From assembly GCF_900105595.1 (NCBI RefSeq), contig NZ_LT629784.1, positions 434,001 to 498,000 on the forward strand: a DNA stretch of 64,000 nt. Direction: 5' to 3'. Each line of letters opens with the position of its first letter. Within the stretch, counting starts at the first letter, position 1. Position numbers and translations under genes: made by a program. The notes beneath the pieces are model-generated. The model was not told the origin of the DNA. It worked only from the letters and a program-made list of their open reading frames with translations, and made no database searches. Shown piece after piece: positions 10,217 to 19,463 of this stretch. This DNA comes from Stappia sp. ES.058. Lineage in GTDB: Bacteria; Pseudomonadota; Alphaproteobacteria; Rhizobiales; Stappiaceae.

Positions 10217-10765
10217 ATGAGTGATTCGCGCAAGACCCGGGGCAGATCAGGGCGCGGCACGCCCCCGGCGGGCGCGCGTCGCGTCACCCGTGCGCGTCCG
10301 ATCGGCGATCTGATCGGCGCTTCGCTCGACAAGGCCTGCCGAAAGCGCGGTTTCGCCACATCGGATCTCGTTGCCGACTGGCCGGAGATCGTCGGCGCGC
10401 GCTATGCCGGGCGCGTCCAGCCGCTGCGCCTCGACTGGCCGCGCGTGCGCACCGAGCCGCACGAGGAGGCCAAGCCCGCAACCCTCGTTGTTCAGACAGA
10501 CGGCGCGACGGCGCTCATGCTGACGCACGACATGCCGCAGGTGATCGAGCGCATCAACGGCTTTTTCGGCTGGGCGGCGATCGGGCGCATCCGGATTCTG
10601 CAGGGTCCGGTCTCTCACCCCAAACGGCCCCGGCCGCCGAAGCTGCGCGATCTTACCAGCGAAGAGGAAGCCGAACTCAAGCGCACGATCTCCGGCGTCG
10701 GCGAGACCCGCTTGCAGGCGGCACTGGAAAAGCTCGGACGGGCGGTGCTGGCGAAGACGCGGTGA
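10217..10765 (+). CDS. DUF721 / DciA-like protein
   Basis: 182 residues; start ATG 10217 (MSDSRKTRG), because the open frame further left crosses the mutY promoter. Residues ~30-130 contain the DUF721 pattern: IGDLIGASLDKACRKRGF, W-P-E-IVGARYA, LVVQTDGATALMLTHDMPQVIERINGFFG. The best-studied DUF721 proteins (DciA) load the replicative helicase in bacteria that lack DnaC; alphaproteobacteria are in that group. Function here is transferred from the family, and this protein lacks any further marker. The basic, disordered N-terminus fits a DNA-associated role. Confidence 0.8.
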   Translation: MSDSRKTRGRSGRGTPPAGARRVTRARPIGDLIGASLDKACRKRGFATSDLVADWPEIVGARYAGRVQPLRLDWPRVRTEPHEEAKPATLVVQTDGATALMLTHDMPQVIERINGFFGWAAIGRIRILQGPVSHPKRPRPPKLRDLTSEEEAELKRTISGVGETRLQAALEKLGRAVLAKTR

Positions 10766-10909
10766 GTGCCGGTCACACAGGTGTGAGCGCAGCGCTTGTC
10801 TCCGCTCCCAAAGACGCCACATTGTCCGTGTCCGGTTGACCGACCCGCCAAAGGCGATAAACAAGCGTTAAGCGGCCTTGAATTTTAAAAAACGACATGG
10901 GGAAAGCTC

Positions 10910-11548
10910 GTGAGCCTTAATCGCCGACAGTTACTTCTTCGCGCTTCCGCCGGTCTCGTTGCGACCGGTGTGGTCCTGCCCGTGCTTCCGGCCTTCGCGC
11001 AATCCGTGGACGTCGAGACACTGATGCAGCCCGGCGCGCTGCCCGACAAGGTCCAGGGCGATGAAAACGCGCCCGTCACGGTCGTCGAATACGCCTCGAT
11101 GACCTGCGGCCATTGCGCCAGTTTCCACAAGGGCGGCTATCCGCACCTCAAGTCGGAATACATCGAGACCGGCAAGGTCCGTTTCGTCTTCCGCGAATAT
11201 CCGCTCGATCCCGTCGCCGCAGCGGCCTTCATGCTGGCCCGCTGCGCTCCGGAAGAGAAATATTTCGACGTGGTCGATCTGATGTTCGAGCAGCAGCGCA
11301 GCTGGGCTTTCACGGAAAATCCGTATGATTCGCTGTTGAAGTTCGCCAGGCAGATCGGTTTTACGCAGGAAAGCTTCGAAACCTGCCTGAAGGATCAGGC
11401 TTTGCTCGATGGCATCTATGCCTCGCGCGACCGCGCCAAGGCGGAGTTCGGGGTTCGTGCAACGCCGACCTTCTTCTTCAACGGCGAAATGGAAAGCGGA
11501 GCGCTGACGGTCGACCAGCTCGATGCGGCCATCGCCAGCCAACTCTAG
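10910..11548 (+). CDS. DsbA/thioredoxin-fold oxidoreductase, exported (Tat-like signal)
   Basis: 212 residues starting at GTG 10910, which follows GGGGAAAG. The N-terminus NRRQLLLRASAGLVATG...AFAQ looks like a twin-arginine signal peptide, cleaved near residue 31. Thioredoxin fold with a CGHC active site (C66, C69; YASMTCGHC) and the cis-proline loop RATPTFFF; the helical insertion with CAPEEKYFDVVDLMFEQQ is typical of DsbA/BdbD-like proteins (thioredoxin_4). Likely introduces or isomerises disulfides in the periplasm. It ends 66 bp before smc, an arrangement common in this order. Confidence 0.9.
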   Translation: MSLNRRQLLLRASAGLVATGVVLPVLPAFAQSVDVETLMQPGALPDKVQGDENAPVTVVEYASMTCGHCASFHKGGYPHLKSEYIETGKVRFVFREYPLDPVAAAAFMLARCAPEEKYFDVVDLMFEQQRSWAFTENPYDSLLKFARQIGFTQESFETCLKDQALLDGIYASRDRAKAEFGVRATPTFFFNGEMESGALTVDQLDAAIASQL

Positions 11549-11614
11549 CAACGGGTCCCGGGACCGGGTGGTCATGAGCCGTCCGGTCGCAGGCCCCGCG
11601 ATCGAGCGCACCTC

Positions 11615-14600
11615 ATGAAATTCAACAAGCTGCGCGTTTTGGGCTTCAAGTCGTTCGTCGAACCGATGGATTTCATCATCGGCGACGGACTGACCGGCGT
11701 CGTCGGCCCGAACGGCTGCGGCAAGTCCAATCTTGTCGAGGCGCTGCGCTGGGTGATGGGGGAAAACTCCTACAAGAACATGCGCGCGTCGGGCATGGAC
11801 GACGTGATTTTTTCCGGCAGTCTGAACCGTCCGGCCCGCAACACCGCGGAAGTGACGCTGTTCCTCGACAACGCAGACCGCACCGCGCCCTCAGGCTTCA
11901 ACGACGCGGATATGCTCGAGGTCACCCGCCGGATCGAGCGCGAGGGCGGGTCCAACTACAAGATCAATGCCCGGGACGTGCGCGCCCGCGACGTGCAGCT
12001 TCTTTTCGCGGACGCCTCGACCGGCGCGCGCTCGCCCGCGCTCGTGCGTCAGGGACAGATCGGCGAGCTGATCGCGGCGAAGCCCACCTCGCGCCGTCAG
12101 ATACTGGAAGAGGCGGCGGGCATTTCCGGCTTGCATTCGCGTCGTCATGAGGCGGAACTGCGGCTGCGCGCCGCCGAAACCAATCTGGAACGCCTGGAAG
12201 ATGTGCTCACCCAGATCGACGGCCAGCTCGACAATCTCAAGCGGCAGGCCCGCCAGGCCGGCCGCTTCCGCAATCTCTCCTCTGAAATCCGCTCCGCCGA
12301 AGCCGCTTTGTATCATCTGCGCTGGCTCGCCTGCCGCGATCACCTGCTGGAGACGGAGAGCGAATTCACTGCCGCTGAAGCCCGCGTCAACGAGATCGCT
12401 CAAGCCCAGACCCGGGCCGCCACCGCCCAGGCGGTCGCCGCGCGAAAGGTGCCTGAAGCACGTGACGCGTCCGCGCGCGCCGGCGCCACGCTGCAGCGGT
12501 TGGTGGTTGCCCGCAATGAACTGGACGGCGAGGAACGCCGCGTGCGCGAGCGGTTGAGCGATCTGGGCGCGCGGCTCCAGCAATTGCATCAGGACATTGC
12601 CCGCGAACAGGCGCTGATCTCCGAAAACGACGACCACCTCGCAACCCTTGCGGAGGAAGAAGAAGAGCTGCGCGCGGAAGCGATGGCGGAGGAAGAGCGC
12701 GCCGAAACCTCCGCGACGCGCGTTGAGGAAGCTGAAAGCAGGGTCGCGGAGGCCGAGGAACGCCTTGCCGCGCTGACCGAGGAACAGGCCGGCACGGTGG
12801 CGCGCCGGCGCCAGTTGAGCGAAGCCCATGACGCGGCGCGCGTGCGGGTCGACCGGCTCACGCGCCAGCATGACGAAACGGCCGGGCAGCTCTCCGACCT
12901 TGTGTCCGAACTGGAAGCCGCGCCGGCGCTGGAAGCTGCCCGCGAGGCGCAGTTGATCGCCGAGGAACGGCTCGCCGCCGGTGAGGAGGCTGTGCTTGGC
13001 GGAGAGGAGCAGACCGGCGCCGCCCGCAGCGCCCTTGAGGCCGCCCGCGCGCCGCTTGCCGACGCGCAGGCACAGGTCTCCCGGCTGGAGACGGAGGCGC
13101 GCACGCTTGCCGATATCCTGAGCGAAGGCCATGCGGGCGACTGGCCGGCGGTGGTCGATGCCATGTCGGCGAAGCCCGGCTACGAGACGGCGCTGGGTGC
13201 AGCCCTTGGCGAGGATCTCGACGCGCCGGTCGGCGGCGATGCGCCGATGCGCTGGAGTGAGACCGGCGGCGCGACCGGGCCGTGGGCGTCCGATCCGGTG
13301 CTGCCGCAGGGCGCTGTCGCCCTTTCGCAATTCGTCACCGCGCCGGCGGCTCTTTCACGTCGTCTTGCCCAGATCGGTGTCGTGGATGCGCAGGAGGCGG
13401 CTGGTCTCAAGGACATGCTGGCACCCGGCCAGCGCCTTGTGTCGCGCGACGGCGCACTGTGGCGCTGGGACGGGTTCACCGTCTCGGCCGATGCGCCGAC
13501 GGCAGCCGCGCAGCGCCTTGCCCGCAAGAACCGGCTGGCGGCGCTCGAAGAGGACATCGAGGCGGCGCGAGAGATTGCATTTACCCGCCAGGAAGAGTTC
13601 GAGTCACATTCCGCGGCCGTTCGCGCGGCCTCCGAGGCCGAGCAGGCCGCGCGCGGACAGTTGCGGGGCTTGCGACAGTCGGCGGACGAGGCGCGCGCGC
13701 AGGTGAGCCGGCTTGAGCGGTCGCATGCTGAGGCGCAGGCCCGCCGCGCGGCGCTGGAGGACGGTCTCGCCCGCATCGAGGCGGATCTGGGCGAGGCGCG
13801 CGATGCGGCGGAAGAGGCACGCATGGCGCTGGAGGAGCTTCCGGCCGACGACGGACTGGCGAGCCGCATAGATACCGTCCGTGTCGAGACGGCCGAGGTG
13901 CGCGCGGCCCTGTCGCGCGAACGCGCGGCCGCCGAAGGCCTGGCGCGGGAACGCGACATGCGCCGGCGGCGGCAGGATGCGCTTGCGCGCGAACGGGCAA
14001 GCTGGGCGCAGCGGGCCTCCGGTGCGCGTCAGCAGGTGGAGGTCCTCGGCGAGCGCATGGCGGCGGCCGAGGAAGAACGCGCGGAATTGCTGGAAGCACC
14101 GGACGACATCGACCGCAAGCGGCGCGGCCTGATGAGCGAGATCTCGACCGCGGAGGCCACGCGTGCGGCGGCCGATGATGCACTGGCGCAGGCGGAAGCG
14201 GCGCAACGTGAGGCCGATGCGCAGGCGCAAGACGCGCTGACCCATCTTTCCGAGGCGCGTGAGCGGCGCATTCGCGCGGAGGAACGGCTCGCTGCGGCAC
14301 GGACCCGCAAGGCGGAGATCGAGGCACGCATCGACGAGGCGCTCGAGGTCTCCGTCGACGCCCTCGCCGCCCTCGCCGGTCTGAAGGAGGGAGCCCCGCT
14401 TCCCGATCCGGATGCGCTGGAGCGGCGTGTCGACCGGCTGAAAGCCGAACGCGAGCGGCTTGGCGGGGTGAACCTGCGCGCCGAGGAGGAACTGGGTGAA
14501 ATCGCGACGCAACGCGACACGCTGGTCGCCGACCGCGACGACCTGATCGAGGCGATCAAGCGCCTGCGCGGCGCGATCTCCAATATCAACAAGGAAGCCC

Positions 14601-15085
14601 GCGAGCGCCTGCTCACCGCCTTCGAGACCGTGAATGCGCAGTTTCAGCGTCTGTTCACGCATCTGTTCGGCGGCGGTACGGCGGAACTCAAGCTGGTCGA
14701 TGCGGAGGATCCGCTCGACGCCGGGCTGGAAATCATCGCCCGTCCGCCGGGCAAGAAGCCGCAGACCATGACGCTTTTGTCCGGTGGCGAGCAGGCCCTG
14801 ACCGCCATGGCGCTGATCTTTGCGGTGTTCCTGACGAATCCGGCGCCGATCTGCGTGCTGGATGAGGTCGACGCTCCGCTCGACGACGCCAATGTGGAGC
14901 GCTATTGCGACCTTCTGGATGAAATGACGCGCAGCACCGACACCCGTTTCGTTGTGATTACCCACAATCCGATCACCATGGCGCGGATGAACCGGCTTTT
15001 CGGCGTCACCATGGCCGAACGCGGCATCTCGCAACTGGTCTCCGTCGATCTCGAGACCGCAGAGCGATTCCGTGAAGCGGGCTAG
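11615..15085 (+). CDS. smc: Chromosome segregation ATPase SMC
   Basis: 1156 residues. Organises and segregates the chromosome as a ring with kleisin ScpA and ScpB (not in this window). ABC-type head: Walker A GPNGCGKS at 31-38; near the C-terminus the signature LLSGGEQALTAMAL and Walker B CVLDEVDAPLDDANVERY. Long coiled coils (about 170-490 and 650-1000, rich in Ala, Glu and Arg) flank a hinge at about 500-630 that reads unlike the textbook SMC hinge but is what alphaproteobacterial SMCs usually show. The ribosome site is weak. Confidence 0.96.
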   Translation: MKFNKLRVLGFKSFVEPMDFIIGDGLTGVVGPNGCGKSNLVEALRWVMGENSYKNMRASGMDDVIFSGSLNRPARNTAEVTLFLDNADRTAPSGFNDADMLEVTRRIEREGGSNYKINARDVRARDVQLLFADASTGARSPALVRQGQIGELIAAKPTSRRQILEEAAGISGLHSRRHEAELRLRAAETNLERLEDVLTQIDGQLDNLKRQARQAGRFRNLSSEIRSAEAALYHLRWLACRDHLLETESEFTAAEARVNEIAQAQTRAATAQAVAARKVPEARDASARAGATLQRLVVARNELDGEERRVRERLSDLGARLQQLHQDIAREQALISENDDHLATLAEEEEELRAEAMAEEERAETSATRVEEAESRVAEAEERLAALTEEQAGTVARRRQLSEAHDAARVRVDRLTRQHDETAGQLSDLVSELEAAPALEAAREAQLIAEERLAAGEEAVLGGEEQTGAARSALEAARAPLADAQAQVSRLETEARTLADILSEGHAGDWPAVVDAMSAKPGYETALGAALGEDLDAPVGGDAPMRWSETGGATGPWASDPVLPQGAVALSQFVTAPAALSRRLAQIGVVDAQEAAGLKDMLAPGQRLVSRDGALWRWDGFTVSADAPTAAAQRLARKNRLAALEEDIEAAREIAFTRQEEFESHSAAVRAASEAEQAARGQLRGLRQSADEARAQVSRLERSHAEAQARRAALEDGLARIEADLGEARDAAEEARMALEELPADDGLASRIDTVRVETAEVRAALSRERAAAEGLARERDMRRRRQDALARERASWAQRASGARQQVEVLGERMAAAEEERAELLEAPDDIDRKRRGLMSEISTAEATRAAADDALAQAEAAQREADAQAQDALTHLSEARERRIRAEERLAAARTRKAEIEARIDEALEVSVDALAALAGLKEGAPLPDPDALERRVDRLKAERERLGGVNLRAEEELGEIATQRDTLVADRDDLIEAIKRLRGAISNINKEARERLLTAFETVNAQFQRLFTHLFGGGTAELKLVDAEDPLDAGLEIIARPPGKKPQTMTLLSGGEQALTAMALIFAVFLTNPAPICVLDEVDAPLDDANVERYCDLLDEMTRSTDTRFVVITHNPITMARMNRLFGVTMAERGISQLVSVDLETAERFREAG

Positions 15086-15188
15086 CGGCGCACCGGTCTC
15101 CGCAATTGGTGGAACAAGCTGCTCGAACTCTTTTTGAGAATTGAAATATTTATTGAAAAACAAATACTTAAGCTGCGATCGTGCTGTC

Positions 15189-15217
15189 TTGACAGCGCGG
15201 GGGGTGCCGACTATGGT
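15189..15217 (+). promoter_or_regulatory. Sigma-70 promoter of the F0 ATP synthase operon
   Basis: TTGACA (15189-15194), 17-bp spacer, TATGGT (15212-15217), located 66 bp before atpI. It is a near-consensus housekeeping promoter. The AT-rich patch 15125-15175 just upstream could serve as an UP element. Confidence 0.7.
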
Positions 15218-15282
15218 GCGCCCGACTTCCAGAGGCATGCGGGCAACACGCCGGTGCGCATCGAGAAAGGGGGCTGGGTATC

Positions 15283-15651
15283 ATGTCTCCCGACGAGAGC
15301 GGACAAGACGGCGAGCGTCGTGTGTTTACGGAGGTGGAACTGTCCGAGCGAAAGAACCGGCTGGTGCAATCGCTTGAGGAACGTTCGCCGGACGCGCAAC
15401 GGCGCAAGGGCGAAGACTCTTCAGGCGCGGGGCAGGGCTATGCTCAGGCCATGAAGCTGTCGACGGAATTCGTCGCCGGTGTCCTGGTGGGTGCAGGTCT
15501 TGGCTGGCTGATCGACAAGGGACTGGGGACGAGCCCGTGGGGCTTGATCATCTTTCTTTTGTTGGGGTTCTGTGCGGGCGTGCTCAATCTTCTGAGGTCG
15601 GCCGGTGTTGTGGCGGAACCGGAAGACAAGAAGCGCGACGACGGTTCCTGA
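15283..15651 (+). CDS. atpI: ATP synthase protein I
   Basis: 122 residues. Small membrane protein that helps assemble the c-ring of the F-type ATP synthase. A charged N-terminal half (to ~58) is followed by two membrane helices, about 62-80 (FVAGVLVGAGLGWLIDK) and 86-106 (WGLIIFLLLGFCAGVLNLLR), the AtpI/Atp1-gene 1 signature. First gene of the F0 operon, 65 bp after the promoter and 54 bp before atpB. Confidence 0.92.
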   Translation: MSPDESGQDGERRVFTEVELSERKNRLVQSLEERSPDAQRRKGEDSSGAGQGYAQAMKLSTEFVAGVLVGAGLGWLIDKGLGTSPWGLIIFLLLGFCAGVLNLLRSAGVVAEPEDKKRDDGS

Positions 15652-15705
15652 ACCTGTTCATGGCGCGAAAGCGTGCAATGCGACCGCTAAAGAGGGGCTG
15701 ACCCG

Positions 15706-16464
15706 GTGGCGAACGACCCGATCCATCAGTTCCAGATCTCCAAGCTTGTTCCGATCGAGGTCGGCGGCCTTGATCTGTCCTTTACCAACTCGGCGCTGTT
15801 CATGGTCGTGACGACGGCTCTCGTCGCCATGTTCCTGATCCTGTCGTCCGGCGGGCGGGGCCTCGTGCCAAGCCGCTGGCAGTCGCTGGCCGAGATGAGT
15901 TACGAATTTGTCGCCAATACGCTGCGAAGTTCGGCCGGCAACGAGGGCATGCGCTTCTTCCCGCTGGTGTTCTCGCTGTTCATGTTCGTGCTGTTCGCCA
16001 ATCTGATCGGCATGTTCCCCTATTTCTTCACCGTCACCAGCCACATCATCGTTACCTTCGTGTTGTCGTTGCTGGTGATCGGGACCGTCACGATCTACGG
16101 CTTCGCCAAGCACGGCACCAAGTTCCTGCGCCTGTTCGCGCCTGCAGGCGTTCCTCCGGTCATGTATCTGCTCGTGACGCCGATCGAGGTTATCTCGTTC
16201 CTCTCGCGTCCGGTCAGCCTGTCGGTTCGTCTGTTCGCCAACATGCTGGCAGGACATATCACGCTGAAGGTCTTCGCCGGCTTCGTGGTGTCGCTGCTCG
16301 CAGCCGAAGGATTCGGCGTATTCGGTCCGATCGCGGCGATCCTGCCGCTGTTGATGACCATCGCGCTGACGGCTCTGGAATTCCTGGTGGCGTTCCTTCA
16401 AGCCTATGTTTTCACGGTTCTGACTTGCATGTACCTCAACGATGCGCTGCATCCGAGCCACTAG
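15706..16464 (+). CDS. atpB: ATP synthase F0 subunit a
   Basis: 252 residues from GTG 15706. Forms the proton half-channels against the c-ring. The essential arginine is in [14 protein letters not shown] (about residue 176-189), and the helices around [19 protein letters not shown] and [27 protein letters not shown] are family-typical. The F1 genes are not here; a separate F0 operon is usual for alphaproteobacteria. Confidence 0.97.
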   Translation: MANDPIHQFQISKLVPIEVGGLDLSFTNSALFMVVTTALVAMFLILSSGGRGLVPSRWQSLAEMSYEFVANTLRSSAGNEGMRFFPLVFSLFMFVLFANLIGMFPYFFTVTSHIIVTFVLSLLVIGTVTIYGFAKHGTKFLRLFAPAGVPPVMYLLVTPIEVISFLSRPVSLSVRLFANMLAGHITLKVFAGFVVSLLAAEGFGVFGPIAAILPLLMTIALTALEFLVAFLQAYVFTVLTCMYLNDALHPSH

Positions 16465-16543
16465 AAGTCAGTCTGGTTAGGCTCCGCAATGAAGCGGAGC
16501 CGCCCATCTCGTCGCTGCAATCTCTACTCAAGGAGCAAGTGTC

Positions 16544-16771
16544 ATGGAAGCTGAAGCAGCTAAGTACATCGGTGCCGGTCTCGCCTGTCTGGGCATGGGC
16601 GGCGCCGCCCTCGGCCTCGGCAACATTTTCGGCAACTACCTGTCGGGTGCCCTGCGCAACCCGTCCGCTGCCGACGGCCAGTTCGGCCGCCTCATCCTCG
16701 GCTTCGCCGTGACCGAGGCGCTCGGCATTTTCTCGCTTCTCGTCGCGCTTCTCCTGCTCTTCGCCGTCTAA
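16544..16771 (+). CDS. atpE: ATP synthase F0 subunit c
   Basis: 75-residue hairpin of two membrane helices joined by the polar loop ALRNPSA. The proton-carrying carboxylate is E58 (GFAVTEALG). The glycine-rich first helix ([14 protein letters not shown]) packs the ring. AAGGAG precedes the ATG by a few bases, as expected for a subunit made in excess. Confidence 0.97.
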   Translation: MEAEAAKYIGAGLACLGMGGAALGLGNIFGNYLSGALRNPSAADGQFGRLILGFAVTEALGIFSLLVALLLLFAV

Positions 16772-16885
16772 TCACGACGGAGTGCGTCAGCGACGCGGAT
16801 TTTCCGACCGGGTGCGTTTCCCGCGCCCGGTCGGTTGTGTCCCCAAAGCTGCGAGGCAGCATGAGCTGCGGCATTGGAGATCAAG

Positions 16886-17437
16886 ATGGCCACGACTAGC
16901 GCCGATACCCAGGTTGGAATCGCCATTCCAGCCGAACCCCATTCGCCTGCGGCCTTCCCGCCGTTCGATGCGACGACCTACGCATCGCAGATCCTCTGGC
17001 TGGCGATCACCTTCGGCCTGCTTTACTGGATCATGAGCCGGGTGGCTCTGCCGCGCATCAGTGGCATCCTTGAGGATCGTCGAGACAGGATCGCCGGCGA
17101 CATTGCCGAAGCGAACCGTCTGAACGACGAGAGCAACGCCGCCATCGCCGCCTATGAACAGGCTCTGGCCGAGGCGCGCGCGAATGCGCATGGCATCGCG
17201 CAGGAAACCCGCGACAAGCTCAAGGCCGACGTCGAACGCCGCCGGGCGGCGACCGAGGCGGATCTGGCCGCGAAACTCTCGGATGCCGAGCAGCGCATTC
17301 ACGATATCAAGGCGGCCGCCATGGAAAACGTCGGCGAGATCGCTACCGAGACCACAACCGCGCTGGTCGAAAGCCTGATCGGCAAGGCTCCGACCAAGAC
17401 GGAGCTTTCCAAGGCCGTCGACGGCGCAATGAAGTGA
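16886..17437 (+). CDS. atpG: ATP synthase F0 subunit b' (second b-type stalk)
   Basis: 183 residues from ATG 16886 (GGAG upstream; a TTG at 16874 is less likely). One membrane helix at about 38-55 (ILWLAITFGLLYWIMSRV) and a long charged coiled coil, the peripheral stalk. The order b' then b, with a longer N-terminal cytoplasmic or periplasmic tail in b', is that of rhizobial and photosynthetic alphaproteobacteria. Also called atpF' or atpX; the symbol varies between databases. Confidence 0.9.
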   Translation: MATTSADTQVGIAIPAEPHSPAAFPPFDATTYASQILWLAITFGLLYWIMSRVALPRISGILEDRRDRIAGDIAEANRLNDESNAAIAAYEQALAEARANAHGIAQETRDKLKADVERRRAATEADLAAKLSDAEQRIHDIKAAAMENVGEIATETTTALVESLIGKAPTKTELSKAVDGAMK

Positions 17438-17447
17438 GGACGGCCTG

Positions 17448-17927
17448 ATGGACGCTTCAGCATGGGCACTGGTCGGGCTTCTGCTTTTTCTGGCCCTGCT
17501 CGCATATCTCAAGGTTCCCGGCACGGTCGGGTCGAGCCTCGACAAGCGGGCCGATTCCATCCGCAAGGAACTCGATGACGCCCGCAAGCTGCGTGAGGAG
17601 GCACAGTCGCTTCTCGCAGATTACCAGCGCCGGCGTCAGGAAGCCGAGGCCGAGGCCGAGGGCATCGTCGCCGAAGCCAAGCGCGAGGCCGACCGGATGA
17701 CCGAAGAGGCCAACGAAGCGCTCGAGGAAATGATCACGCGCCGCACGGAAGCGGCGGAGCGCAAGATCGCCCAGGCCGAAGGACAGGCAATTGCCGACGT
17801 CAAGGCACGCGCCGCCGACATCGCCGTGGCCGCGGCCGAGGTGATTCTCGCCAAGAAGCTCGACGGCAAGATCGGTGACGACCTTCTGACACAAAGCATC
17901 AAGGACGTGTCGGCCCGCCTCAATTGA
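17448..17927 (+). CDS. atpF: ATP synthase F0 subunit b
   Basis: 159 residues. N-terminal membrane helix (about 5-22, WALVGLLLFLALLAYLKV) followed by a charged coiled coil that holds F1 static against the rotor; pairs with the b' product of the preceding gene. Starts 10 bp after b'. Last gene of the operon; terminator at 17985. Confidence 0.95.
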   Translation: MDASAWALVGLLLFLALLAYLKVPGTVGSSLDKRADSIRKELDDARKLREEAQSLLADYQRRRQEAEAEAEGIVAEAKREADRMTEEANEALEEMITRRTEAAERKIAQAEGQAIADVKARAADIAVAAAEVILAKKLDGKIGDDLLTQSIKDVSARLN

Positions 17928-17984
17928 GCGTGACGGGCACCACAAGGTGCCGCTTCGCCGGCAATGCGACAATCTCTTCAGGAA

Positions 17985-18013
17985 GGGGCCGGCTATTCTG
18001 CCGGTCCCTTTTT
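17985..18013 (+). terminator. Rho-independent terminator of the F0 operon
   Basis: Stem GGGGCCGGC (17985-17993) and GCCGGTCCC (18000-18008), loop TATTCT, one G-T pair, followed directly by TTTTTGTTTG. Confidence 0.9.
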
Positions 18014-18128
18014 GTTTGCACGGACGCCATGGGGTCAGGACGGGGATATTCGTTTTCCGGTTCTGGCCGTACGCGCTTGCGAAGGTGCGATGCGTCCCGT
18101 CAGATCATGAGCCCGGGCGGCACGGACG

Positions 18129-18668
18129 ATGACAATGGATGATGGGAAACCGGAACGCGCCGGGGAGGTCGTCGCGCTTTTCCGCACGACCTTCGCGGCA
18201 TCGGAAGGGGAGGACGAAGGTCGGGCGATCGCGGATCTTGCCAGATCGGTGCTGGACGCCGCCGAGGCCGACGGCCTGCGGGTGTTCACGCGGATCCGGG
18301 AGGGCTGCGTGATTGCGGCCGTGTTCTTTTCGCCGCTGGTCTATCCGCATGACGCCCGCCGCACCGTTCTCCTGTCCCCGATGGCGGTTCACCCGCAACA
18401 TCAGCGCAAGGGCGCCGGTCAATCCCTGATCGCGGAGGCGCTGGCGCGTTTGCGGACCGATGGCATCGATGTCGTGGTCACCTATGGCGATCCAGCCTTC
18501 TACGGAAAGGTCGGGTTCCAGCCCGTTTCCGAGGCGGTCGTGCCTCCGCCAATGCCGTTGAGCCATCCGGATGGCTGGCTCGCTCTGGCGCTGGACGGCG
18601 GCGCGGTGCCATGTCTCCAGGGCTCGTCGCAATGCATACCGGCGTTGCGCAAGCCCGAGTACTGGTAG
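18129..18668 (+). CDS. GNAT-family N-acetyltransferase
   Basis: 179 residues. The acetyl-CoA-binding core is seen in LLSPMAVHPQHQRKGAGQSLIAEALARLR (V/I-x-P-x-x-Q/R-x-x-G-x-G/A pattern) and the following VVTYGDPAFYGKVGFQPVSE, characteristic of the YhbS-like branch. Substrate unknown. It lies between the F0 terminator and the convergent rnhB gene. Confidence 0.85.
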   Translation: MTMDDGKPERAGEVVALFRTTFAASEGEDEGRAIADLARSVLDAAEADGLRVFTRIREGCVIAAVFFSPLVYPHDARRTVLLSPMAVHPQHQRKGAGQSLIAEALARLRTDGIDVVVTYGDPAFYGKVGFQPVSEAVVPPPMPLSHPDGWLALALDGGAVPCLQGSSQCIPALRKPEYW

Positions 18669-18716
18669 AGCCACGCCATAGCGGATCCGTGTCGGTTCGC
18701 TGCGCCGGACTTATGA

Positions 18717-19379
18717 TCAGTCCGATGGGACAAGCGCTGCCCGAACGGGACGAAAACTCACCCGATGCAGGGGGCAGGGTCCCTTGCTGGACACAACTGC
18801 CGCATGTCCGGCGGTCCCGTACCCCTTGTGAGCCGCGAAACCGTATTCGGGCCAGGTTTCGTCCATCTTCGCCATCAACCGGTCGCGTGCCGTCTTCGCG
18901 ACGATGGACGCGGCGGCAATGCACAGAATGCGTCCGTCGCCCTTGATCGCCGATTGCCCGGGGCAGGGGAGACCCGGCGGCACATCCCGCCCGTCGATCA
19001 GACAGGCAAGCGGCGTCAGCGCCAGAGCGCTTGCCGCCTGGGCCATCGCACCGAGTGTCGCGGCGCGGATGTTCTTCGCATCGATGGTGCGTGGTGCGGC
19101 AAAGGCCAGCGCCACCTCCGCCGTTTCCAGGATCTCGTCATGCAGGCGTTCTCGGTCCGCCGGCTTGAGCGCCTTGGAATCGGCAAGCCCGGCAGGAAGA
19201 TTGTCATAATCGAGAATAACGGCGGCGCAGGCGACGGGCCCGGCCCAGGGGCCGCGCCCGGCCTCGTCGATGCCGGCAAGCGCCCCGCCGAACCCCCCGG
19301 CAATGGCGCGTTCCGCGGCCGGGTCCAGCGTTTCGGGCAGGTGCAGCGAGAGCGCGGCTTGCAGGATGAAACCAGTCAT
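18717..19379 (-). CDS. rnhB: Ribonuclease HII
   Basis: 220 residues. Cleaves RNA in RNA-DNA hybrids, including single ribonucleotides left by replication. The catalytic acidic pair D38-E39 sits in GIDEAGRGPWAGPV; further family motifs are LADSKALKP, CLIDGRDVP, IKGDGRILCIAAASIVAKTARDR and GFAAHKGYGTAGH. Downstream of, and on the same strand as, the radical SAM gene. Confidence 0.96.
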   Translation of the reverse strand: MTGFILQAALSLHLPETLDPAAERAIAGGFGGALAGIDEAGRGPWAGPVACAAVILDYDNLPAGLADSKALKPADRERLHDEILETAEVALAFAAPRTIDAKNIRAATLGAMAQAASALALTPLACLIDGRDVPPGLPCPGQSAIKGDGRILCIAAASIVAKTARDRLMAKMDETWPEYGFAAHKGYGTAGHAAVVSSKGPCPLHRVSFRPVRAALVPSD

Positions 19380-19463
19380 TGCGCGAGGGTTTCAGGTCTG
19401 GGGCAAGCCGGCAAGGACCTGACGCGGGTGAAGGCAGATGATCCCCTGCAAATCGGTCTCGGT

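Noticed and set aside
15086..15282. Small gene between smc and atpI
   Set aside because: Short frames here lack ribosome sites and overlap the clear promoter at 15189-15217.
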